From contig CM019219.1 in NCBI GenBank assembly GCA_009741485.1, positions 4,041,060 through 4,105,059 of the forward strand: a stretch of DNA of 64,000 bases. The letters are read 5' to 3'. The position numbers and the translations under genes were made by a program. Positions 24,322 through 33,804 of this stretch are shown piece by piece; the stretch's first letter is position 1; each line of letters starts with the position of its first letter. This stretch comes from Malurus cyaneus samueli. Lineage: Eukaryota > Chordata > Aves > Passeriformes > Maluridae. Below the pieces are notes generated by a model that was given only the letters and a program-made list of their open reading frames with translations, did not search any database and was not told the DNA's origin.

Positions 24322-25165
24322 GGATGAGGGCACCCTCAGGAAATGTGCAATGGCTCCAGGCTGAGAGGGGCTGCTGGCACTCCACGGGGAAGGGATGCCA
24401 TCCACAGGGACCTGGACAGGCTGGAGAAGTGGGACTGTGGGATCTCATGAGGTTTAACAAGGCTGAGAGCTGTCCTGGGTCAGGACAAACCCCACATTGG
24501 TGTCAATCCAAACTGGGAACTGAACAGATGGAGAGCAGCCCTGGGGGAAGGGTCTGGGGGAGAGGCTGGACAGGAGAGCTCTCACAGATCAGAAACCCCT
24601 GTCCTGGGCTGATCCCTCATTTTGGGCAGCAGGGAAGGGGGATTCTGTCCCTGTGCCCCACTCAGGTGAGGCCCCACCTGCAGAGCTGCCCCAGCCCCAG
24701 GACCAGCACAGGAGGAGATGGAGCTGCTGGAGGAGCCCAGAGGAGGCTCCAGGATGAGCAGAGGGATGGAGCAGCTCTGCTGGGAGAGTTGGGATTGTTC
24801 AGCCTTGACAAGAAAAGGCTTTGGGGTGATCCCATTGTGGGTTTGCAGTGCCTGGAGGAGCTGATGAGCAACATGGAGAGAATTTACCAGAGCCTGGACA
24901 GGACAAGAGGAATGGCTTCCAACTGGAAGTAGGATTGGACTGGATATCAGGAAAAAATGATTTACAATGAAGGTGGGGTGGCCCTGGCACAGGGTGCCCA
25001 GAGAAGCTGTGGCTGCCCCTGGATCCCTTTGAGTGTCCAAGGCCAGGCTGGACATTGGGGCTGGGAGCAGCCTGGGACAGTGGAAGGTGTCCCTGCCATG
25101 GCAGGGGTGGAATGAGATGATCTTGAAGGTCCCTTCCAGCCCAAACCATCCCGTGATTCCTGATA
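24322..25165 (+). mobile_element. CR1 LINE, 5'-truncated, ORF2 end plus 3' UTR
   Basis: About 840 bases in sense orientation match the 3' part of an avian CR1. Near the start are GGGCACCCTCAG, AGGGATGCCATCCA and CTCATGAGGTTTAACAAGGC, which belong to the end of the reverse-transcriptase/ORF2 region; fragments LMRFNKA, LGLFSLDKKRLWGDP and DRTRGMAS of the ORF2 product can be read. The 3' UTR follows with AAGGCCAGGCTGGACATTGG, CCATGGCAGGGGTGGAATG and GGTCCCTTCCAGCCCAAACC. The coding frame is broken by indels, so the open frames of 202 residues (plus strand) and 231 residues (minus strand) across it are not genes. This is the largest and clearest transposon in the window. The tail ends in GTGATTCC without an expanded repeat. 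Confidence 0.92.
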
Positions 25166-26802
25166 CACATAACAAAGCAGGGATAAAATCAGGAATAAGA
25201 TCAAGCCTGAGCCCACCCTCAACCCATCCTGCTTGCTGTAGGGAGTTTGAGGAGCAGCTCACACTCTGGGAATGCATTGTACCAGGAATTCTCTAGATCC
25301 ATTACAAAAACCTCCATTAAAGAGATGTTGTTTGCTTAGAGTGATGCAGAAAACCAGAGTGGGACATCGGAAAAAATCAAGAGAAATAAATTCAATGAAA
25401 TGTGACCTCTGCTGATGCAGAAATTTCCATGTTTTTCACTTCAAAAGATCCATTTCTAAGGTTCTAAAAAAGAAAGAGGATCAAATTCGTTTTTGGTGTA
25501 ATTTGTTTTGCAGTGATACGTTTCCAAAATCTTTCAGCGTGTCTGATATTAGATTCTGAGCCACAATCTTCAAATGTCAAATGGAAAAAGAATTTGCTGC
25601 TGGTTAGGCATGGGATTTCCTCTGGCACAGTGTAGCATCAAGTCTTGAGATCTATTTACATTTTAAACCAGTAAAATTAATGAATGAACCAACACAGAGA
25701 GCCCTTGTCTGTTTGCAGAGTTCCTGTGTTTTCTTATATTTTTTAGGACCGTAAATACTCAATTTTAACTCAGATTTAGTTTTCAGCAATGCAAATTTCT
25801 CCTAATACTTGCAACAGCTGTTAGCAATATACCCACATCCAAGAACACGTTTATATGTGACCAAACTCGGTGTAATTGCCACATCATCTGCTAAATTGGC
25901 ATCTCAAACAAGTCCCGGGGGAAGAAACGCGACTCCCTCCGCGTGTCGTGGCTTTTGAAATTTCCACAGTGAAGGATCAGTGCTCAGAGCTCTTCTTTCT
26001 GTGCTGACAACTCAGATAAGGGAGCTGGGGCTCTCTGCTTCCCCAGAAATTGATGGAGGTTTGGTTTGAAACGACGAGGTTCCTTTGGTGTGGGATGAGT
26101 GTTTGTTGCTGTGTAAAAACATCTCCCATTGAAAATATCTCCCTTTCAGGCAGCTGAGCGTGCTCTGCCACGAATTAAAGACTGGCAGGCTGCAGGGAAA
26201 TAACAGCACAAAACTCAACTTTTTATCACTTGACCATTCCCAATGTAAAAATTGTGTATTTTGGTGGTGGGAGCTGCTCGAGCTCTCCCATCGCTGTGGT
26301 TTTTACCCAGGACATTCCAGATTGGGAATGTCAAACAGGGATAGCACTTTTTGGTTTCTCTGGCTAGCACAGCCCATCAAATTGCCTCTCTCTGCCACAG
26401 ATGACGTTCCAATGTTATTATATTGCAGCTAAATGTGTTTGGAATGATGTCTGACCATCAGCATTTTGTCATTAGCATAGAGACCAAAGGCAGGCAGATA
26501 TCGCTGTCTGGGCTCTAATGAGCCCCCGAGGGAAAATTAAGGGGTAATTGTAACAAGCCTCTGGATGGACCAAAAAAATATGAGTCAAATCTCATCTGTT
26601 CTCCAACTTCCTTCTTTCTTTAAACTGTCAGCACTTTCCGTGCATTTTGGCTCAAAAGGCCTGTCTCCATCTCAGCTAAGCTCCACACAGATTTTTACTT
26701 CCTTGCAAAGTTTTCAAAAAGCTTTAAGAGGCTTCTCAAAGTGTCATTTTGCATGTGGTAGTGAATCCATCTGACCTGGATGCTCTGATGAATTTGTTAG
26801 GG
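25166..26802. other. Unique stretch with possible regulatory DNA
   Basis: No gene was recognised. It holds a CpG-bearing patch at 25914-25952 and a TEAD-like palindrome at 26311-26332, listed separately. The part 26380-26560 is mixed in composition and keeps short ATTAGCAT and CTAATGAG strings. Confidence 0.4.
26311..26332. promoter_or_regulatory. Inverted pair of TEAD-type CATTCC motifs
   Basis: GACATTCC (26311-26318) and GGAATGTC (26325-26332) form a perfect inverted repeat around six bases. ACATTCC is the established M-CAT/TEAD core, so the site offers two opposed TEAD cores. No adjacent gene is visible, and regulatory activity is inferred from the motif alone. Confidence 0.28.
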
Positions 26803-26861
26803 TATTTATACTGATATAATATTTATTTATACTGATATAATATTTATTTATACTGATCTAT
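26803..26861. repeat. 21 bp tandem repeat, about 2.7 copies
   Basis: ACTGAT recurs at 26810, 26831 and 26852, exactly 21 bases apart, within the unit TATTTATACTGATATAATA. The copies are nearly identical, which suggests a recent duplication. It is AT-rich with no coding context. Confidence 0.9.
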
Positions 26862-28254
26862 ACAGATGTGGGGGGAAAGGTTTGCCCTGTGGTCTGTGCA
26901 CCTCTGAACTGTGAATATCTGTCAAAACCCAGAGCTTGGTGTCTCCACCTGACTGCTCCCACTAGAAATGGGCCCTTTGTCTGAGGCAAAGGATATTGAA
27001 CTGGAAAAAGGGATTGAATCAATGATTTCATCATAGGCAGTTTTGTTTCTTATTTTGCTTTGGGAAAACTGAAGTTCTTAATTTTCGTGGCTGTATAAAT
27101 AACTCCGCCTCCAGCCCAATTTTTTTTTTTTTTTCCAGTTCAAAGAGCCAGTGAAATAAAAGGTCTCTCCCTTGGATGGAATAAAGGTGTTTTCCTGTCC
27201 TAGGTGTGTTCTGTCCTGCGAGGACACAAGTTTCTAGACCTGAATTAGAAAATGGGAAATTGCAGCAGCCAAATGTCTGGTTATTTCTCCATGAGGTTTG
27301 GTGTCTTTATGTTACTCTCTGGATTACTTAAATCCAGACACAGAGAGACAAGATAATATTAGGAACATCAAAATATTGCATATTAAAATGCAACACCAAA
27401 CCAGTTCATAGGTATTCCCTGAGATGATGGCAGAAGATGCATAGCAGGGAATATTGTGATGAAATTCAGAAAATTTATGACATAAACCCAGTTTTTGGCG
27501 TGTTTACAGATAGTCTGGAGATCGGTTATAAAGCTGTGGTCCTGACCAAGTTTCTTGGCTAATTAGTTACATTTTTTTGTCCCCTGGAAAGAAAATTCTG
27601 AATTGTGAGTTACAGGGTCTGCTTGGTACCCACAGCTGTGGTGCCTGTCCAAGGTGGGCATCAGCTCTGTGTGATTATTGGAGTTCACATCCAATGTTAC
27701 ATGACACAGAAAAAAATGAATTCTCAGGGAATTTCTGGATCCTGCTCCATTTTTCCTAGAGCAGCTCAGACCTGCTGAACGCTGCTGAGCAAACCCACCT
27801 GTGGGATCAGCTGGAAAATCCTGCAAACTCCTCGACATTTCAGGCCAGTGGAGAAAGAAGCCAAGGTGCTGTCAATATTTATATTTAGGCTTAGATATGC
27901 ATATTTAATTAATTATTTTTTCTCTCTGAGGGTGGACCAGACTGGAACCGTCAAGTCAAAAACTTGTTCTAGCTTAGGACCAAAACAGCACATTTCTCTG
28001 CATTTTCTTTTTCTTCCCTCACAGTTTCCTCCATCAACTTTGGTTCAGCTCTCACCGGACCAACAAGCTCTGAGAGTTCCTATAAAACTCTAAAGTGAAA
28101 AAGAGTGTGCCTGCCAGGTGGGATTTTTTTTTCCCCAAGTGCTCACAGCTCTAATTTTCACCACATGTGAACAAGTGTTCGCAGTTTTAAAGATGTGTTG
28201 AGTAATTGCACATGCGAGACATCTTCCCTTTAATGCTCCCAGTGTGTTCAAAGG
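26862..28254. other. Unique non-coding stretch
   Basis: No gene was recognised. A T run lies at 27120-27134. The open frames at 27563-27838 (minus) and 27848-28093 (plus) have no recognisable domain. Confidence 0.5.
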
Positions 28255-28285
<31 letters not shown>

Positions 28286-28290
28286 TTTTT
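28255..28290. repeat. Poly-T tract
   Basis: 36 bases of T with a single C at 28266. In antisense this would be a poly-A tail, but the sequence on its 3' side (28291 onward) shows no AATAAA in the matching orientation and no recognisable retroposed gene. Confidence 0.93.
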
Positions 28291-29675
28291 GTGAAGAACA
28301 CCCCTGTGAACAACGGAGTTGTGGCCTTTAGCTTGTGTTTAAGTGGGTACTGCTTTGTGCTGAAATATAATCAGTAGCACTTGCCTGTTTTTTTAATTCC
28401 CCCAGCTTAGCTAATGAAAGATGCTGCCATAATCTACTCCTTATAGGATCAGGGTTTGAAAATCCCTGGAAAATCTCTGCTGGAAGGAGCTGGAGAGGCA
28501 CCTGCAGCTGCCAGTACCGTGGGGATCATTTCTTTTTTGGGACAAAATAGGAAACAAAGGTGTTTGCTGGCTCTCCTTTTGGTGAGGATGTAAAAGTGAT
28601 GTGCTGCTTTTACACACCAGTAAAAGGAATGGTTCCCCTGTGGAAAAGGGAATTGTGATGGGTCAGATTGAGGAAATGTGGAGGAAATCTGTCCACCTTC
28701 CCTGTGACACCACAAAAGGGACATGGCAGATCTTCAGTGAGGACAGAACAATTTTCAACAAAGCTGAGAGGGGACAGATTGATCACCAGCCCTGGCCATG
28801 CTCTTCCCGTGCACTCAGCCTGGAGAGGGATGACTTTGGCAATGAAATTCAGTTCATCACCACCCAAAAAACCCAAAAAAGGGGAATATCTCATGGCCTG
28901 GCCAAATGTTCTGTGGGACTGTCTCTGGACACCATTGGAAAGAGATAATCCAAAAGGGAACAGGTCTGGAGGGCTGATGGAGCTGTGGGACAAAATTAAT
29001 ACAAATAGAAAATGAGATTTGAAAGCAGGTGAGGGAACAAATGCAATTTCTGTGAGATAGGACTCAAACAATAACTGTGTTTTCTTGGTTTCTCTAAATC
29101 GCTGTTCTCCTGCCCAGTAATTCTGTGAAAAAGAGGTAATGAAATGTTAATTACCTCCAAAAGTATCTGCCTCCACTTATTACTAGAAATGGCATTGAAA
29201 ACAACTTACTGTTGAACCTCATGGTGAGAAAAAGATTTTTTTTTCTTTTCATCCATTGGTCTTAAAATGTTGTAAAATATTGGGGGTTATTTGAAATAGA
29301 ACATGGTAAAAAGTAAAATCCTTTAAAAAGTTTTGTTGTTTTTTTTTTTTTTAAATTTCAGGAACTATTATTAAAAGTCATTTACTCCTGGTTATTTCTA
29401 GACAGTGACTAGCTGGAGGGGAGTACTCGGTCACCCACCTCTCCTGACTGTTCTGAGGAACCCCAAAAGAGCCTCCGACAAAGGCGTGGGTTTCAAATCC
29501 AAACAAACGAGCTGAAAGCACCACTTACATTTATGTTTTTATTGTGATCAAAGGTTTTGGCCGAGTCCAACACCCCACTGGTGTGGAAGGAACAGTCCCT
29601 GTCCCATGAAATGTGGCTGACCCGAATCAGAGACAGAACAGAAGTCACAGATCTGTGGCTGAGCAGCCAAATCTC
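28291..29675. other. Unique non-coding stretch, low stop density at 28.6-29.0 kb
   Basis: No gene was recognised. Between about 28600 and 29070 open frames of 115, 115 and 153 residues overlap on both strands. None resembles a known protein, and their overlap suggests composition rather than coding selection. A T run lies at 29339-29352. Confidence 0.45.
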
Positions 29676-29850
29676 AGAACCACAGAATCGATTTGGTTGG
29701 AAAAACCTCTGAGATCATCACGCCCAACCTTTAACCCAGCACTGCCAAGCACCAAACCAGGTCTCTAAGAGCCACAATTCACATCTTATAAATCCCTCCA
29801 GGGATGGTGACTCCACCATTTCGCTGGGAAGCTGTTCCAGCCCATTTTGG
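29676..29850 (-). mobile_element. CR1 fragment, antisense
   Basis: The reverse complement of a CR1 3' region. It opens with ACCACAGAATCGATTTGG and TTGGAAAAACCTCTGAGATC, continues through CAACCTTTAACCCAGCACTG, TCTTATAAATCCCTCCAGGG and GATGGTGACTCCACCATTTC, and ends at GCTGTTCCAGCCC. This is the CR1-X/Y-like 3' end, 5'-truncated soon after the C-terminal ORF2 codons. Sequence from about 29850 to 30055 is more GC-rich and could be a diverged continuation, but I cannot match it. Confidence 0.85.
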
Positions 29851-32800
29851 GGTGATCCTCCCACCAAATCTCTGAGAGGTTCACACCCCAGAAGTGTACA
29901 AATGCTTCTCCTGTGAGCTGACACAGCTGTTCCATGGGCTGGGAATGGAAACTCTCCTCCTTTCCAGACCCAGAGCTCTCTCCTGGGTTCAGCCTCCCCA
30001 GATAAACTCTCTGGAGATGTGCTTACACTTTCCACGTCATTCCACGCAGGAAAAAACAAGCGAGAGCTTTTAGATTATCAACACCCTCAGAAAGAAATCT
30101 GCTCATTAGAGTTATGACAGCCCCAGTGATTCATTAGTGGGAAAGAGGTTAATATGCATTTGGAGATATAAACCAGAGCTGATCAGAACAGATTGAGTTC
30201 CCTTAGTAGGAGCTTATTACCAAAGAATTAAAGGTTGCAGTGGGACCTGCATCTAAAATTGGAGGAAACCTCTTGGCCGGCAACGCTTTGGTGCTATTAT
30301 TGTTTTTAACTTGAACTGCTCTTTTCCCTTGTTGGTATTTGCCCCGTGATGTATGAGTGTGGAGAGCAACTGTAACACTTCTCCAGAACAGTATAAACTT
30401 GTCATATTAAATTTCACTTGGAAATTAAAAGGTTTCTAATCAGCGGAGTGGTGAAGCTCTGGAACTGCTTTCCAGGAAAAACGAAGGCCAATAAATTTAA
30501 TCATAATGAAGCCCGAACAGTTTATAAAAGGGATTATATGACATAGCCCTTAGAATTTTAGGGAACTGAAACTGAAGATCTCATTTCCCAAACTCTGTCC
30601 CTGTGCCTGGATGTTTCTCTCACTCCACATTTTCGCAGATAATTCCACGACCATTTTTGCTGTGTGAAGAACACCAGGCAGTCGATCCCAGGGCACCGTT
30701 TCACTCTGCCCCCGTGTTTACAGCTGCTGAACTTCAGTTTAAAAATATCTGCTGTGTGAGATTGTTTGAGTGCTCCCTCTCTGTGCAGGCAGTGGAGGTG
30801 GTTGTGAAGGGACTGGAGGGAATCTGACATAACACAGGTACAGCTGTGGAGGGTTAGAGGTGTGGTTAAACCAGCATTTCTCTCCCTCTGTGGCTGCAAG
30901 AAAAGATTTAATGAGCAGAGCAAGGCTGTGGTAGCGTTTCTTAGAAGTCCTTTCCTGACTTCCAACAATTCGATGCCCAGGGACCTCACAGAAATCAGAT
31001 CCAGCTCCTCTGGGCTTCCTAAGCCCTCCTCTCTGATTTAATTTCTCTGAAATAAAGCAGCCGCTTTTCTAATGCCTAAAGACTTTTGACACTGCTGCAA
31101 AGTCTTCCCCAGCCTGTGCACTGTGTGGAGGAGCTTTTCCTTCTGATTTGCTTAATTTCATGAGCAGAGCCCAGGACTGAGTACCCAGCTCAGGTGTTCT
31201 CTTTCACATTGCCCCTCATCCTTCTCTTTTTTGTTCTGAGCCATCCTGATCTGCCTGTGCAGGCTCCAGCATTATTTTGGTTATCCTTCCCACACGTACA
31301 CAGACCTTTTCTTTTGTGTTGTTATCTTTTCTGGCACAGAGAGACACTAAAACACAGACAGCATTCCAGATTCACACGTACCACAGATGAACAAGTTGAC
31401 ATAAAAATATTATTTGTTGTTTGGTTCTCTATTTATTGTTTTGGTCTCTATTTCTTTCCTAACATCCCAACTTTAATTTTTCTTTTGTCATTATCAGTTT
31501 ACTGAGGTATTTTCATAGAACTCTGTATTCTGATCCCCAAATCTCATTCTTGACCAGCTTCATGCCCAGTTTCCAGTGTCCCTTACCATTAATTGGAGCT
31601 GCTCTTGAGAATGAAAACACTTTTCATTCTTCCATTAAGAGGGAGACTCTGTCCTAACTCAGCCTCCAAACCTCTAGCTGGTTGGCTGTTTTGGCTTCCA
31701 GTTTATTTCTGGGCCTGTTTTCTATTAAAAAAGAGATAAAATCTGTATTTGTGTGTATATCAGGCCATTTCTGGTTGCCTCAGTGCAGTACAGCTGCAGG
31801 AGGGTTACAGGTCTTGCTGGAGCTGCAGCTCATCCTTCCAGCTGTGCAGATTATCTTCCCAACAGCATGTGAAACTTGGGATCTTATCAGGACTCTTTGT
31901 TTACAGAACAGCTCTGAGATTAACCATTCACTTCGGAAAAAAATTTCCAAAACTCCTTTTTTATTCCCCTCCCCCCAAAAAATTAAGTCAAATAATTCAC
32001 AGCGTTTGTGAAAGGAATTAAAAAATGAGCCACATTGGGGCTTTTTCTAATATGCCGTGATCCTGATAGAAACAATGGATTTCAGTGTTTACTGTCTGCT
32101 TTATTTAGGTTATAGAGTGCATTTCTAAGCAAATGCAGGAGTTTCCCACCAGCAGTGGAGTGTGTGGGAAATATCAGCAGTACTCCAGAGTGTCAGCACA
32201 TTTCCTTCTTCTGAGCTTTATTTAGTCTTTACCACTAATTGGCATTCATTTTTGGCTGCTAATGTTAATTTTTGCTGTTTTTTTCCCCCTCTAATCTGCT
32301 AATTCCCTGAGAGATTGTTTCATATATTTGGATCAGTAGTTTACATACTTTATCTAGAAACTCATGGCGTTCTTTTCTTATTCTAAACAGCTAGGGAAGC
32401 AAAATGGGAACTGAGAGCACACATGAGCTTTCCCAAAAAAAACAGGCTCCACTGATATTCTGCTTTGCCAGGGGGTAAATCAGAGCTGGCAAACTGTAAC
32501 TCTTATTTTTATTCTTATTTATTGTGTGGCCTTACAGAGTTCATACAACCCATCCACAAAAGGAGTTCATTAATAGGGTGTCATAAGGTCTAAGCAGGGA
32601 TTTTTACAGCTCCTTTAGCCCTTGTGGGAAGTTGATGCTCAAGGCAATTGTGCCTCCTGGCCAACATTTTCAGGTGCAGGACAGTTTTTCCAAAGTGGTG
32701 ACATTTTTCCAAAATGGTGGCATTTTTTCCTGGGATTTTCCAGTTATAGCTCTTGGAGGTTAAGTGTTGCTGGGTGAACATAGTTTAATGTTATTAATCA

Positions 32801-33535
32801 CAAAGGACAGTATTAAAAAAGGTGGGTTTTTTCACCACTGTGTAAAACATAAACCTGCACACTGCCTATGGAGGGTTTATAGGGTTTCTTTGAATAAGGT
32901 AATCTAATGCTATGAATCACGTGGGAGTTTGGTTGCAACACCCAGCTAATATTTCGCTTTCTCTGATAGTTTCCTGATTAAATTTATCTTTTAGATACCT
33001 CCATCACCTGTGGATATTCAGTCTTTCCCCTCTTTTTTAAAAATGACATGCACAATACTAAAAGCACCCAAAAGCATTTTTCCCTGAGCAAAATGCTCAG
33101 CTCCAAATGGATCAAAGAAAATTGTTGTGCTTGAAAGCAGGTGTCAGCAAACAGTGATATTGATGTGAGACTGGGAAAGAATGCCAGTTTTCTAGAAAAA
33201 TTGCAAAGCATGGGGTCTGTTTTGTAGCCTTTACAGCCAGGCTGACTGCTGGTGTGGAAGGAAGTGTAAAATGCCCTCTGCTTTGCTGTCAGTAGTGACA
33301 GAAACTGCAGAGCCTCTCAGGCTCCTGCTCTCCATATTTAAGGCTCCCCACATCACTGATGCAATGCTTGGCTGTTGCTGTTTAGCTGTAAGCAGTACTA
33401 GCAAAAGGCAGTATTTAATTCAGTGTTACCAGCTTATGCTCTCTTCCATACTAATCTGAATTTCTCCTGCTGAAATTGATCCAATTTACCATGTAAATGT
33501 GTGTGTCTGATATCCATAAAAACAAAAATGAATGA
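29851..33535. other. Unique non-coding stretch
   Basis: No gene was recognised. The part 30080-30560 is mixed in composition with many ATTA/TTAAT cores and little repeat character, and could include conserved non-coding sequence. The region at 30560-31010 has open frames on both strands without domains. CCAAAGTGGTG and CCAAAATGGTG form a tiny imperfect tandem repeat near 32690-32720. Confidence 0.45.
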
Positions 33536-33757
33536 AAAGGACCTTAAAAGATTAAAAGTACCTTTAAGGATCGCAAAAGATCACCCATTGCACCCCTTTC
33601 CATGGCAGGGACACCTCCCACTGTCCCAGGCTGCTCCCAGCCCCAATGTCCAGCCTGGCCTTGGGCACTGCCAGGGATCTGCCCACCCTACAGGGAACAA
33701 TTCCTGCCCAATACCTAATTTAAACCTTCCCTCTGTTAGTGTGAAGCCATTCTAAAG
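33536..33757 (-). mobile_element. CR1 3' fragment, antisense
   Basis: The reverse complement of CR1 3' sequence: CTTTCCATGGCAGGGACACC, then CCAGGCTGCTCCCAGCCCCA, then ATGTCCAGCCTGGCCTTGGG, a shortened middle, then CAGGGAACAATTCCTGCCC and TGTGAAGCCATTC. Compared with the sense copy at 24322-25165, about 40 bases are missing inside the segment (after TCTGCCCACCCT). The 3' boundary near 33536-33575 is blurred by AT-rich sequence. It is close kin of the 24-25 kb copy. Confidence 0.85.
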
Positions 33758-33774
33758 AAACAATATATTTTAGG

Positions 33775-33804
33775 TTTTTTTTTTTTTTTTTAGGGTTTTT
33801 TTTT
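33775..33804. repeat. Interrupted poly-T tract
   Basis: Two T runs (17 and 9 bases) split by AGGG. It lies just beyond the CR1 fragment on its 5' side, so it is not the tail of that element, whose 3' end is on the opposite side. Confidence 0.9.

Noticed and set aside
24324..25277. Open frames of 202 residues (plus strand) and 231 residues (minus strand)
   Set aside because: They lie over a decayed CR1 LINE. Only scattered ORF2 fragments are in frame, so they are not host genes.
29486..29500. tRNA-like B box (GTGGGTTTCAAATCC)
   Set aside because: No A box at the right distance, no cloverleaf and no SINE body were seen around it.
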